From Trametes villosa (taxonomy: Eukaryota; Basidiomycota; Agaricomycetes; Polyporales; Polyporaceae), in contig PUDQ02000056.1 of assembly GCA_002964805.2 (NCBI GenBank), forward strand, positions 186,001 through 250,000: DNA of 64,000 bases, in the 5' to 3' direction. Below are positions 44,493-55,224 of the stretch, one piece after another. The notes under the pieces are model-generated. The model searched no databases. It was not told the origin of the DNA and saw nothing but the letters and a program-made list of their open reading frames with translations. Position numbers and translations under genes: made by a program. Positions within the stretch are counted from its first letter, which is position 1. The number at the start of each line of letters is the position of its first letter.

Positions 44493-46881
44493 ATGGCTGC
44501 CGACCCTCTAGACTCTGGCTCTGACCTGACTGATCTCGATGATGAAGAGGACGTGCCGCTCTCCCAAAGGGGCTCGAAGGGCAAGTCCCAGGGCAAATCC
44601 GAATCCGGATACAGAATTCGAGGCGCGTTAAAGGTACCGCGAGCTACGACGTACACTTGCCAGGCGTTGTATGGTACGCGACACAGACGATTGCGTTGAT
44701 TCAAGACTCTTACGACCTCGCGCTTCGCAGAGCAAATATGTGCGGGCGATATCGATTTGCAGCCAGAGTACCAGCGAGGTGAGTTGCGCGTGCCCCCGCG
44801 TTGATGTGCGTTTTCTGACACACGCACGCGCAAGATGTCGTTTGGCCCGACAACAAGCAAGTTGGTGTGTACTACATCCTCCAGCGGTAACGCGCATCGA
44901 ACTGAGTGTTTCGCAGGCCTCATTGACTCTATCTTTCGTAACTTCTACGTACCGCCTGTAATCTTCGGTACGTTCCGCAATGCACGTCGCGTGTCCGTCC
45001 TAACTCGGGGCCGGGGATAGTCGTGCATATGACGGACGATGGCTCGGAGCGTCGGGTGTGCGTGGACGGCAAGCAACGTCTGACGTCAATACACAGGTGC
45101 GTATCCCTGGCCTGTTCTCCTCGCGCCTCGACAGCTGACGAGCCTCGCGGCCCTTCCGCAGGTTCATCAGCGGTGAAGTGAGTCGTTCATCCCGCATATA
45201 TGCGTCGCGTCCTAACACCCTCTCCAGATTCCTCGTATGTCTGTTATATCCTGAACCGCGCGAGACGTAGGGCTTATCATGAGGCGCTTTACGATTCCAG
45301 ACAAAGATGTGTGAGTATTAATACCCCAGAGGGTGTGATCGTACTCACAGATCGCCGTACAGGTTCACTGGGGATAAGCTGCTGTTCCGAGACGACATGG
45401 GGTCGAAAGGCCAACTACTGCCCGAAAGATATAAGAAGCTCTTCCTGAACAAGCAAATGGTGCGTTGTTCTTCCATGAACTCTGAGAAACTTTTCCTGAG
45501 ACTCGACCAGGTCTGTATGGAATATACGGACATCACTCCCGAAAACGAAAGAGAGATCTTCCAGGTGCGTTCGGCCGGCGCGGGGAATCCGCCGTACCTG
45601 ACTATGTTTCCTTCAGAGGGTGCAACTCGGCATGGCTCTGACCCCCGCAGGTTTGCGTATTCTGTCTTCTTGTTGGGTTTATCTTGCTCACAATCTATTC
45701 CAGAGAGGCTCCAGGCCATCAACAGCTCGACCGCCGATTTCATCAGGACGTTGATGACCAAGTACGTTGAAGAGGAGCTGTCACACTCCATAGAGTGGGA
45801 CACCACCCGCGCAAACGACTTCCGAGGACTCGCGAGCTCTGTCTACGGCATGTCTAAGTTGCCCCACCTCACCTCGATACCGAGCATCGCCACCATTGAG
45901 AAGTGGTTGAAGGATTCTGAGGCTCTCGACGACAGCCTCAAGGAGGACGTCAAAGACACCTTCCAGATTTTCTGCGACCTCGCCAAGGACGAGAAGCTGA
46001 ACAGGTGTTTCTGGCTTCCCAATGTCAAGAAAGTGGCTCCTATGGAGTTCCTGTCTATCTCCCTCCTCATCCACTCCTTCAAGAGGAAAATGACTTTGGC
46101 TCAGATCTCAGAGGCCATCACACTGCTCAGGAAGGATATCCGGACTGTGGAGAAGGATGTCAGACAGAACAGCAGGACCATGAAGCAGGTTCTGGCCTTC
46201 TTGAAGGCCCTCCATCCCTCTCAGCTGAAGGCAAAGTCTGGGGAGCCTGCTGCTGGCCCCCTCAAGAGTGCTAAGAGGAAGAGGACATCCCCAGGTGAAG
46301 ATGACCCTCCCTCCAAGAAGGCTGCTCCCTCCAAACCCCGTGCCACCAAGCCCCACGATCCGACTCCGCCTCGCCCTGTACCCACTCCTCCTCAACCATC
46401 CCAGCCTCCCCCACCACCTACAACCCGACCCCCCGCATCCCCTGCCATCCGCCCGCCTCCACCTCCGCCTCTCACCATGCCATCAGGACCGTCAAGCACT
46501 CGACCACCTCCCACTGCCCCGGCTAGCCTCAGAGCAGCTGTGTCACCGTCGGTGTCCGCAGCCTTTCCATCCCGCCCTGCCAACCTGCCCCCACGACCCC
46601 CTACCGGCCCGCCCCCACGACAGAACTCAATCGGCGATGCGCTGATGGCGCGCATGGCATCAGGACCCGCGCCCGCACCAACGCCCTCCGGGCCTCGTAA
46701 TGGCGGCTATCCCAGTCCTTCGATGCCGTACTACCCGGGGCCGAACGACCGTGAGTTCATACCGAATCGCGCGTACGAAGCAAGCCGAGATCCGCGGCTA
46801 CCGCCGTACCACGATGGGCGAGGATATGGCGGGCAAGGGCAGCCATCTGGACAGCCGTACCCCGGCGAGCGGCGGCATTGA
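44493..46881 (+). CDS. DUF262 (GmrSD N-terminal-like) protein with Pro-rich tail
   Basis: 597 aa from 12 exons (44493-44673, 44731-44778, 44835-44864, 44917-44967, 45021-45096, 45162-45177, 45228-45234, 45301-45310, 45351-45459, 45511-45564, 45617-45650, 45704-46881); the sum is divisible by three. The DUF262 signatures are clear: DIDLQPEYQRDVVWPDNKQV, IDSIFRNFYVPPVIF, VCVDGKQRLTSIHRF (the DGQQR-like motif) and EREIFQRVQLGMALTPAERL. In bacteria this domain is the nucleotide-hydrolysing part of the GmrSD restriction system; the fungal role is unknown. The N-terminus is acidic (GSDLTDLDDEEDVP). The tail is very Pro-rich with a basic SAKRKRTSPGEDDPPSKKA segment, likely nuclear. Three consecutive micro-exons (16, 7 and 10 nt) encode the segment RFISGEIPHKDV. 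Confidence 0.85.
45162..45310 (+). other. Run of three micro-exons (16, 7 and 10 nt) in the DUF262 gene
   Basis: Exons GTTCATCAGCGGTGAA (45162-45177), ATTCCTC (45228-45234) and ACAAAGATGT (45301-45310) lie between GT..AG introns of 50-66 nt. Joined, they give RFISGEIPHKDVSPY, which fits the DUF262 family pattern after the DGKQR motif. Skipping any of them breaks the frame. Confidence 0.75.
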
Positions 46882-47118
46882 GTATGTGCTTGACGTGGTA
46901 AGCACCGAACCCCTCGCCGTTTGTGAACGGGCTGATGTTCAGCGTTGTAGCGCTCGTACGTAGACCTTCCGCAACGAACTGCTGTAGATATTCTTTTGCT
47001 CCAGAACCTCCTGGACGCTTCGGCGTCCTAGCGGCTATGCTGTCATGCAATATGTTCATTCCATCGTCGTTGTATCTAACAGTGCGAACCAGCCCCAAGA
47101 CCTCCCCGCTCTCTATGC

Positions 47119-48652
47119 TCATCCATAACCATCGATCCACCAGCTCCCCTGGAACCGCAGCTGCATCCCCGTCACGTCCCGGATCCTCCGCATGATCGTC
47201 GTCAGCGACGTCACAAGCCCGTACGGTCCGCGCTCCGGCACCGCGTACAAGAGGGCCAGCGGCGTCGCCATCGCGCCGCCGTTGCGCTCGCCCTCCCGCC
47301 CGACGGACGTCACCATCGCGCCCGCATCCCCGCGCACCGCGAACCGGATGCTCTTCCCGGGCGCGGGGAACACGGCCCACTCGCGCGCGACATGTCCGTC
47401 GATGATGACGCTCGCGGGTGTGCCATTGACGACCCCGTCCCTGTACGGCCCGAGTGGCCGCTCGAGGTTCGGGTCGTTCACCTGCATCGAGACGGCCGCG
47501 CCGCACTCGAGCTTGCCGGGGTTCCCGCGCAGGGTGACGGGGTTGTCGCTCGTCTTGGAGGACATGCGGACGAGCGTCCATGAGAGCAGGTGAGTGTGGT
47601 CGGCGCCCTTCTCCTTCTGTCGCTGCGACGGCCGTGCAGGGCCGCCGCCGTGTTGGGAACCTGAAGGCGAACCACGTCAGAGGTCGCACGTGGGGGCTAG
47701 TTGTGGGCACTCACTGTTGCATGGCCGGATGAGTGCTTCGGCGGCGCATACGTGCCCGACGTCGTACTCCTGCGGCCGCGCAAGAGAGTCTTGCAGAGCG
47801 GCCCGTTCGGCGTCGCGTAGTCGCGCGCGCGCGACATGGCCGTGATCTCCTGAGGAGCTCGAATCTCCTAGCATCGCGCGTTCGGCCTCCATCAGGCGGA
47901 CAGTGCGCTCGACGATCGGAACCGCGGGATTCGCCACTGGGCGACCGATGTACTGCAGGGCGAGCTGTGAGCTTCGCAGGTGTCGTGGTTGCTTGTCGGT
48001 TCGCGGTAGGAGGCGCGGGTGGGGAAGGAAACCCGCCTGAGGGACGATTGCGTGCCCCGCCGTGAGCCCGTACAGCGCGCTATCGTCCGGTAGATGCAGA
48101 TATGCGGTAAATACCGAGACGCGCTCGGTGCTCGCGCAGAAAAGAGGATCGCCCGGGTGGAGCTCGCCGGGGATGACGAGCTTCTCCGGGCTGTAGACGT
48201 CGAACGACGTGCCCGTCGTGAGCGGGTCGCCAATGTAGAGGTGGACGGGTATGGCGCTGCGCATCAGATGCAGCATTTCCAACACCTCGACATTGAGTAG
48301 TGTCGCGTGCAAAACGACGGGGAGATGACGCTCGCGTTCGGCGGGATCCGCGCGGTGCAGACAGGGGACGATGGATGCGCGACATCCTGGTAATTTGGCA
48401 AGGACGCGCGCGATCTTCTCGAGAGCGCGGTCAGCGGCAGCTAGTGAGGGGTGGTGTTTGGGTATAGCCTCGTAGCGCACGCGAACGGCGCGTAAGTTTG
48501 GGTTGTGTATGAACCTACGTCCGCGCGGATGTGGCGGTTAGCAGAGGGACGCCGCACGATCGCGTACTAACGCACCAGTTGTGGCCCAGGGATATCAGCT
48601 CATCCTGGCTGCTCGTCGACCCTACGCGAGCGTACGAAGACGAGGAGGACAT
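47119..48652 (-). CDS. Chymotrypsin-fold protein, probable inactive protease (GDAG)
   Basis: 472 aa in three exons (48652-48576, 48514-47715, 47660-47119), sum divisible by three. Start MSSSSSYARVGST. The middle carries a candidate catalytic histidine block, LYGLTAGHAIVPQ, resembling the TAAHC region of trypsin-like enzymes. The last exon carries RFAVRGDAGAMVTSV, at the place where active members have GDSG. The nucleophile Ser is therefore Ala, and catalysis is not expected. The following segment GGAMATPLALLYAVPERGPY fits the final strands of the fold. An N-terminal half rich in His/Leu (HLPVVLHATLLNVEVLEMLH) is not recognised. The family assignment is by motif only; a regulatory or binding role is inferred. 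Converges with the DUF262 gene. Confidence 0.55.
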
Positions 48653-49556
48653 GGGGAGAGCAGAGGGGGGCGTCGGGGAGCCATCGTCCCCTGTGCCCAC
48701 CGCCTGCGTCCCTAATAACTGCCGTGGAGGGGCTGCAGAACGCTAGAAAACGGTCGGGCGCGGGCGATCGAGGGAACGTCGCGTGCGCGGCCCGATCGTC
48801 TAACCATACTTGTGCGGCGACAGCGCTGTTGGCGGACGCTCGGATCTTGGACCGTAGTCCGCGATCAATATCGGGCCAGGCGTTGAGTAGACCACTTACC
48901 CTTGCGGGAAGGCGGTTTACTACTGTAAACCTAGGGGCGGCGGAACATGACGATTATCTCGGTCTCGGCCAGCACCCCCTTCTCCTGAGCTGCCTCGTAG
49001 TACGAGTGCTAGGATACCCCTAACTAATAGGTTGGGCTCGCGATACCTCAATCGATTCGGGCGAGCAGATGTGGCCCTGTGGCATGACGAATCTGCATAC
49101 ATCAGATGCAGGTGCCACCGCGCGCGCGCCTCCTCTATTGTTTTGTGAAACCTTGCTGAAGCTTCGCGTACAGGAACCTTCGACGCCAGGCCGCAACACC
49201 ACATCTCACCACATCCGCGGGCGATGATTGGACTTTGACCCGCCGAGTGGACACCGTGAGTGCTCGTGAGTGGCACTTTGTCTTCGGGTCGCCAAATCAG
49301 CTGCCAAAGACAGGCCGTGGCCCGATCACCAAAATAACCTCCGCGAATGAGGCACAGAGGGTGCGTGCAACGACTAAGTACGCTAGCCGCCATGCGGCGA
49401 CCTGACCGAGTAGTCTTGTATACTCGGAAGGTATGTGCTCACGTTTGGAAGTCAGAATCAGAAGGGGCTAGCGAAGGTGTCGTGTATTTTTCCCGTCAGT
49501 TTATGAGTCGGCTAGACGAAAGCTTGCATGTACATACACACTAGAGCAGGGAAGCC
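48653..49556. other. Intergenic region (about 0.9 kb)
   Basis: Contains the upstream region of the protease-like gene and the 3' end of the F-box/LRR gene. Short frames without motifs only. Confidence 0.5.
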
Positions 49557-51312
49557 CTATGGTTCACTTTCCGTGCGTTCTGCGGATAATGTCTTAATAG
49601 CAAACCTCTGCTCCTCCTCCCGCACCGCGACGAACGCAGGGATCGCCTCCCCCACATGGCGCCACCGCCTGGACATCACCGCATCCTGCGTCTCCGCCGT
49701 GTCCTCCTCGTCAAATGCCGGCCGCCAGCAATGCTCCACCGTCTCCACATCCGGAAAGACCATGCTCAGCACCGCCGCGACCGCGGGGACGTCGCGCTCC
49801 TCCAACGCGGCCCTGCCCACGTTGAGCATCCACACCATGCACCTCGGCTCCGGCTCGAGCGTCTCGCGGTCGAACCCGGGGACGGGCGGGCGGTTCAGGA
49901 TGGCCTCGCATGCGGCGTGCTTGACGTCCGCGAGCGCGACTTGCACCTCGTCTAGGTGCTCGCAGACCCATACAAGGTCGAGGAGGCCCCCGAGGGTCAC
50001 GCGCCCCGGGCCTGCCGCCTCGTCGCACAGATGGAGCACCTGGAGACGCGGCCAAGCGTAGCCCATCTCGCCGAGCTCATCATCGTCGAGTGCGGCGTAG
50101 TAGTCCCCGAGCAATTGGAATGTTTGGATGTTCGGGATTACCTGGAGCGGCGCGAATATGGAATGGGGAAGAGCAGTGCCCTGGATGGCGGGCGCATAGG
50201 GCTTGCCGGGGAGCACGAGCACGAGCTCCTGGAGAAGGGATTTGCAGGGCAATGCGGCTATGGCAGTGGAGAGGGCAGTGAAGTCGTCGGGAGGGGGGCA
50301 CTCATCCAACCGGATGTTGAGAGAGCAGAGCGATGGGGGCCAGAGGAAGGACAGAAGTCGGGTAACGCATCGACCCAAATCAGATTCGATGACGAGGTGC
50401 TCCAGTGCGGGCAGCGGGCTACAGCCCGCGAGCAGCCCCGTCGTGGACTCGATAGGGTAGTCTTCCGACTGAACGCGGAAACTCAAGTACTGGAGGTGAG
50501 GTAGAGTGCACAGATGGATGAGCGCACGGGCGGTCAGTGAGGTGCCTATGATGCAGAGATGGGCGAGGTTCGAGAGCCCAAGCACTGCTTGCGTCACCTC
50601 GTCGGGCGCGTGGAGAGACAGAGAGGAGGCCTCTAGATGAACCAATGAAACCTGTGGCGACGAACGAGGAAGAGATGCGAGCAGTTTCTTGAGACTAGGA
50701 TCTGGTTGGGGAGGCTCGCCGCGAATGGGGGTGAGATACAGTTGAATCGTCTGGAGACCATGCCCGAGAAGAAAGTAGAAAGGACAGGAGTTGCCCTCCT
50801 CCCGCCGGAGGCTCACACGCATGCCTATAGTGCGCATATTGGTTAGCGGGCCAGGATCGGCGCGTTCGAGAGTTTGCCATGCGCTGAGAGCGATATTGTA
50901 GCGGTGGAAGGACGCGACTGCAACATAGTGGATGAACGGAGCGTAGTATCGAAAACGGACGAGGTCCCCGTGAATGAGCTCGCGAGTCACTTGCTGGTCA
51001 GGATGTCGTCAATATTAATACTGCATGTGTTCAGGAGAGAGGGATCACGATTGTTGTCCGGCGCCCGACCATCTGATGGCCGCTGTGTTCCTCGGTGCGC
51101 TTCAATGCATTTTCGGGGAGGGTGAGGAATAACGGCGCAAAAGTCCTCAGTGAGCGCCATATTTCCCGCAACGCTGGTTGGGAAAGAGCTCGGGACGTCC
51201 GAGAGAGGGAGAGCAGTGTAGGGTCATCAGAGTATAAGCAGATTCTCTGAATAACGTCCTGCGATAACCAGCCTGCATTCCAGGTGGGACTTGCGGTATT
51301 CGAAAGGGACAT
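49557..51312 (-). CDS. F-box/LRR-like protein, paralogue 1
   Basis: 559 aa in two exons, 51312-51070 and 50993-49557 (phase 0; sum divisible by three). Exon 1 is F-box-like: WNAGWLSQDVIQRICLYSDD, PTLLSLSRTSRALSQPALRE, IWRSLRTFAPLF. Exon 2 has irregular leucine-rich repeats (LSNLAHLCIIGTSLTARALI; LCTLPHLQYLSFRV; WPPSLCSLNIRLDECPP; LLQELVLVLPGKPYAPA), ending in an acidic C-terminus. Such proteins are presumed SCF adaptors and are greatly expanded in Agaricomycetes. An in-frame Met at 51462 is possible, but the paralogue at 62.5 kb supports 51312. Closest relative in the window is that paralogue. Confidence 0.8.
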
Positions 51313-52231
51313 AGGTAGCCAGGTTGCGCGCGAGATGACAGAGGAAGAGAAAGGTTGAACGTTGAACGCGAGCTCGAGCTGGCAGTGGCGGAGGAATTTT
51401 AGCGCTCCGAGGTTAGTGTTGGCCAGTGTTGTCACTGACGGGGTCATTGACCGGTCAGTCAATGCGTCAAGTCAATGGCGAAAAACGTCAAGTCAATGAT
51501 TGACGATCCGAAAACCCGAAGTGATTAGTCAGCAGTGACTTGGGGTTCGGCCGGATCGCCTTGAAGGGGTGTACAGGGCGGAGGAGTGCACAGGAAGCGT
51601 CAGAAGAGGGTAAAGTAGGCGTAAGGATGGTACATTGAGACGGCGATAAGGGCGCGCGCGGAGTGGGAAGGGCGCGGCGTTGGCGCGGGACGAGCGCGAC
51701 GTGAGCTCGCGACCCAGAGCAGGGCGGAATGGGCGATTTATCGTGAGCGCGAGGACTCTGGGATGCTCAGACTTGCGGCGCAGCTTGTGAAAGCGCGAGG
51801 AAAATGACATTATGTATATTCAGCGAGGATAAAGATTTACGCGCGAGATATTGGAGGTAGGACGGCCGAGGGTGGGAGATGTTTGCGAGTACTAGTCTGC
51901 CGCCGCCGTTGCGAGCGTCTGTACCAGTGTACCTGGCAGCGCAAGTACTAGTACTGCACCATGGGGTACTTATACGGGGAACAGTTACAGCTATGGGCGA
52001 CTTGTCCAGACATGCAAGCCTCATAAGAGATTACTTGAATCAAGATTACATCTATACACACAAGTTATGTCCCAGGCAAGAGGCACTGCGCGATAGATAC
52101 AGGAGTGACTAGTGAGGTGCAACGTCGGTATGCAGTAAAGACATCGTCCCTGCGCAGTGCGATACATGCGCAAACGTCCTGCACATCCGGTAGCGGACCG
52201 GCCAGCGACATTCTGGCGCAACCAGGTTCAG
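51313..52231. other. Intergenic region (about 0.9 kb)
   Basis: No recognised gene. It includes a short direct repetition of the word gtcaatg/gtcaagtcaatg around 51440-51500 just upstream of paralogue 1. Confidence 0.5.
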
Positions 52232-53506
52232 TCAAGATACGCCTACCGGCACACGTGTGAGCACAATCGCAGAAGAACGAGGAATGTGAATGCGACCCAC
52301 CCTCCCGGGCGCACACCTCCGCAACAGCTTCGCCACGGCGATGTTCACCCAAATAATATACCAGTCCGTCAAAATCGCCTCCACACTCCCATCGTTCCGC
52401 CAGCTCTCCGCCATGTCTATGTTCGGAAACAAACTGTCGACGCAACGCGCGACGCGCACCGCGTCCGCATCCGGGAGCCGCGTCGTCGTGTCGCACGCGA
52501 CCCCGAACACGCGCAGCGGGTGGTGCACCTCGCCATCCTTCGGCTCCACCGGCGCCGGCTCCCCGCGGTCTGCGAAGTCGAGCTGCGGGAGAACGAGCTC
52601 GAGCAGGCCGGGGCACGCGCGCGCGAGCGTGTACAAACTGCCGAGCGTCGGCACGTCCCCGTCCGCCGCACAGTGACAGCGCGTGCATGCGAGCACAAGC
52701 CGCCGCAGATGCGGCCACGCGCGCGCGAGCGCGGCGACGTCGCGGTCCGGCGCGCGCAGCGGCGACTGCGCGAGCCGCAGCTCGACGTCCTCGAGGTGGC
52801 GCAGGGCGAAGAGCGGGCCGAGGGCGTCCGCGAGCGCGAGCGGGGCGTGCCGCGCGTGCGGCTCGGCCTCGCGGAGCTGCACGGTGCGCAGGTTCCAGTA
52901 CGCGGCGGGCGCGAGCGCGAGCGCGTACGCGAAGTCGCGCCCGCGCCCGCAGAACGCCTCGTACGCGTTCCGGCGGAAGCGCACGGCGAGGCTCTCCAGG
53001 TCCGCGGCGTCGAGCGCGGCGAGGAACTGGAAGACCGAGGGCAGCTCGCCGCGCATGGTGAGCGTGTCCTTGAGGTGCCGCGCGCGCATCTTTCGCAGGG
53101 GCGCCGCGTCGAAGCCGGGCACCTCGATGTCGTAGCTCGTGAGCTCGCGCACGCGGAAGAGGTGCTGGAGCAGGACCTGCTCAGACGCGCTCTCCAGCCG
53201 GCACTCGGCGTGTGAGACGTTCAGGATAGGCGTCGTCGTGTTGCGCGCGTACTTCACTAAGATGGGCCCGTGGCGCAGGCGCAACGAGGCGAGCGCTTCG
53301 CCAAAAGAGCGAAGTCGTGGAATAAGCTCCAAAGGATACGTTCCCATGGACAGCACCTCGTCGCAGTCCTGCGCACTCACGCTGTACCTGGCCGGTCCCA
53401 GGCTGCGAATGAGAGTCAGAGGGGGTGTTTCCTTCCGAAGGCTGGGTGGCTTGATGGGTGTTCTCAGGGAAGTCCTGGATGTCTTGTTGGCCACGTGGGT
53501 GGGCAT
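52232..53506 (-). CDS. F-box/LRR-like protein, paralogue 2, without visible F-box exon
   Basis: Single open frame of 424 aa. Leucine-rich segments resemble the LRR part of the neighbouring paralogue in style: LPSVFQFLAALDAADLESLA, LFALRHLEDVELRLAQSPLR, WPHLRRLVLACTRCHC, LYTLARACPGLLELVLPQL, with a similar closing VDSLFPNIDMAESWRNDGS. An N-terminal F-box is not visible. The true gene may have an additional upstream exon, or this is a truncated member. The region is extremely GC-rich with long open frames in other registers, so the start is uncertain. Confidence 0.6.
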   Translation of the reverse strand: MPTHVANKTSRTSLRTPIKPPSLRKETPPLTLIRSLGPARYSVSAQDCDEVLSMGTYPLELIPRLRSFGEALASLRLRHGPILVKYARNTTTPILNVSHAECRLESASEQVLLQHLFRVRELTSYDIEVPGFDAAPLRKMRARHLKDTLTMRGELPSVFQFLAALDAADLESLAVRFRRNAYEAFCGRGRDFAYALALAPAAYWNLRTVQLREAEPHARHAPLALADALGPLFALRHLEDVELRLAQSPLRAPDRDVAALARAWPHLRRLVLACTRCHCAADGDVPTLGSLYTLARACPGLLELVLPQLDFADRGEPAPVEPKDGEVHHPLRVFGVACDTTTRLPDADAVRVARCVDSLFPNIDMAESWRNDGSVEAILTDWYIIWVNIAVAKLLRRCAPGRVGRIHIPRSSAIVLTRVPVGVS

Positions 53507-53877
53507 CGATACGGGCAGGCCGGTGGCGCAGGGTTACAGGTTGGGGAGAGTGAGGGAAAGCTGAGGAAGACAGGGACGAGCATGACACATCCCCCCTCAA
53601 GATGTGTAACAACCTAGCTACCCCTTGGTCAGCTAACGCAAAGCCTGTGCGCGACCCGTCTCAATAGGCTTTTCGAGACACAAGGGGGGACGAACGCACA
53701 TTGAGAGCGGTTGCGCTGCGACGAGGCCTGTGAAACGGAATGCGTGTGCGAACGGACCTCGATTGGGGGCCGGTTGCCGGAGACTGTCTTTATAGGTATA
53801 TAGGGACTTTCGGCGCGGGAGTACAAGGAACAACTCCCGCAGTCCATATCCTGTCAAGCAACCACAACGATCACACA
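53507..53877. other. Divergent promoter region (371 nt)
   Basis: Lies between LRR paralogue 2 (minus) and the ABM-like gene (plus). A possible TATA-like stretch (tttataggtatatagg) occurs at about 53789-53804, some 75-90 nt before the plus-strand ATG. Confidence 0.5.
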
Positions 53878-54641
53878 ATGTCCGCAGAACGTAAACACAC
53901 CTTTCGATCGTGCTTCATCGAACGCCCACTGACCTATGTTACCAGCAAAGCTCGGTCTCCTCGTCCCCCTTACCGCGAAGCCCGAGCAGATCGGGGCCGT
54001 GGCAGACTTCCTCAACGTTGGCTACAGCCTGATGACGGGCAACCAGGAGCCCGAGACGTTGCAGTGGTTCGCGGTGAAATACGAGGACCAGCCCGTCTAC
54101 GCGATCTTCGACACGTTCGCCGCCGAGAGCGGCCGCAAGGCGCACATCGATGGCAAGGTAGCCGACGCCCTCAGGGCAAACGCGAGCACGCTGCTTGCGC
54201 AAGCCCCAGACATCGCTGGCGGCCACATCGACATCCTTGCGAGCAAGGTGAAGCCGACGGGCGCGGAGAGTGACGTTGAGAGGGGCGTGACGAAGGGGTT
54301 GCGTGTCCTCTTGAAGGCGAAGCCGAGCAAGGTTGCGGATGTGCGCGACTTCCTGAAGGTACGCGTTGTCAGCGCTCCTAAAACACGCACAATATAATAG
54401 ATACGATTGTCAGAGCGCGCTCCCACTTGTCGAGGCTGAGCAGGAGACGCCGCTGTGGTACGCCATCGAGTTCCCCGGGACCAACAACTTTGGAATCCTC
54501 GACTTCTTCCCCGACGCGAACGGGTTGGAGTTGCACCTGAAGGGAGAAGTCGCGAAGGCGCTGTTCGCGAAGGTGGACGAGCTGCTGGAGGGACCGCCGG
54601 ACGTTGTGAAGACGGAAGTGTTGGGGGTGACCCTGCAGTAA
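53878..54641 (+). CDS. Two-repeat ABM-like (dimeric alpha/beta barrel) protein
   Basis: 217 aa in three exons: 53878-53890 (only MSAE plus one base), 53946-54358 and 54414-54641; sum divisible by three. The two halves have the same pattern: GLLVPLTAKPEQIGAVADFL ... WFAVKYEDQPVYAIFDTFAA and VLLKAKPSKVADVRDFLK ... WYAIEFPGTNNFGILDFFPD. In both a beta strand, helix and W(F/Y)A strand precede an I(F/L)D(T/F)F motif. This is the antibiotic-biosynthesis-monooxygenase/ferredoxin-like barrel seen in many small fungal and bacterial proteins. It often acts in oxidation or stress, and no substrate can be inferred. No signal peptide. The upstream mini-exon was chosen because it gives a clean ATG and phase. 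Confidence 0.75.
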
Positions 54642-55224
54642 ACAATCAATGGACGCGAGCATTCAATATGCATGTATCAATATTTGGAGCAATCCCCATG
54701 ATGCTGTACCCAGTCATATGGCGGAGGAGAAGTGTGGTGGTCAGGCCTAGGGCGTTTCGCTGCACATTCGCGTACCAGTGTCGCGCTTTGTTCAAGGTCT
54801 CGCGCAGCCCCGCAGGAGCTGTGTGCCAGTGACCGGAGATTGACTGAGACGGCAAGAGACTCTTCAATGTACGTTGGTGTGATGCGCTTTATTCGATGTC
54901 TCTTGCAACCTCGAAGCAGTAGTCACAGACATAATTTGCCGAGCCCATTCCAAGAAATCAGACCAGTAGACAGTCACAGGGCGAGGTCGATAAGATGAAT
55001 ACAGTTGTAGAAGAGCGAGAAGGGGAAGAGACGAAGTCAAGTGGTGGCGGGCGGAGGTGCGTAGCCACGTGGACGCAGCTGAACCGGTTCGTGTCGAGAC
55101 GCCGAACCGCACCGTCCACGTCGCCACTGGCGGTGAACGCGGCACTCCAATACTTGCCTTCACCTCGATCCTTTACTTGTCCTCAGTTGTAAACTGCTAT
55201 CATGGTCAGTAGCACAGCTCAGCG
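54642..55224. other. Intergenic region (583 nt)
   Basis: Holds the 3' end of the ABM-like gene and the promoter of SEC13. No gene seen. Confidence 0.5.

Noticed and set aside
52157..53215. Long plus-strand frame (352 codons) opposite LRR paralogue 2
   Set aside because: Arg/Val-rich shadow of the minus-strand LRR gene.
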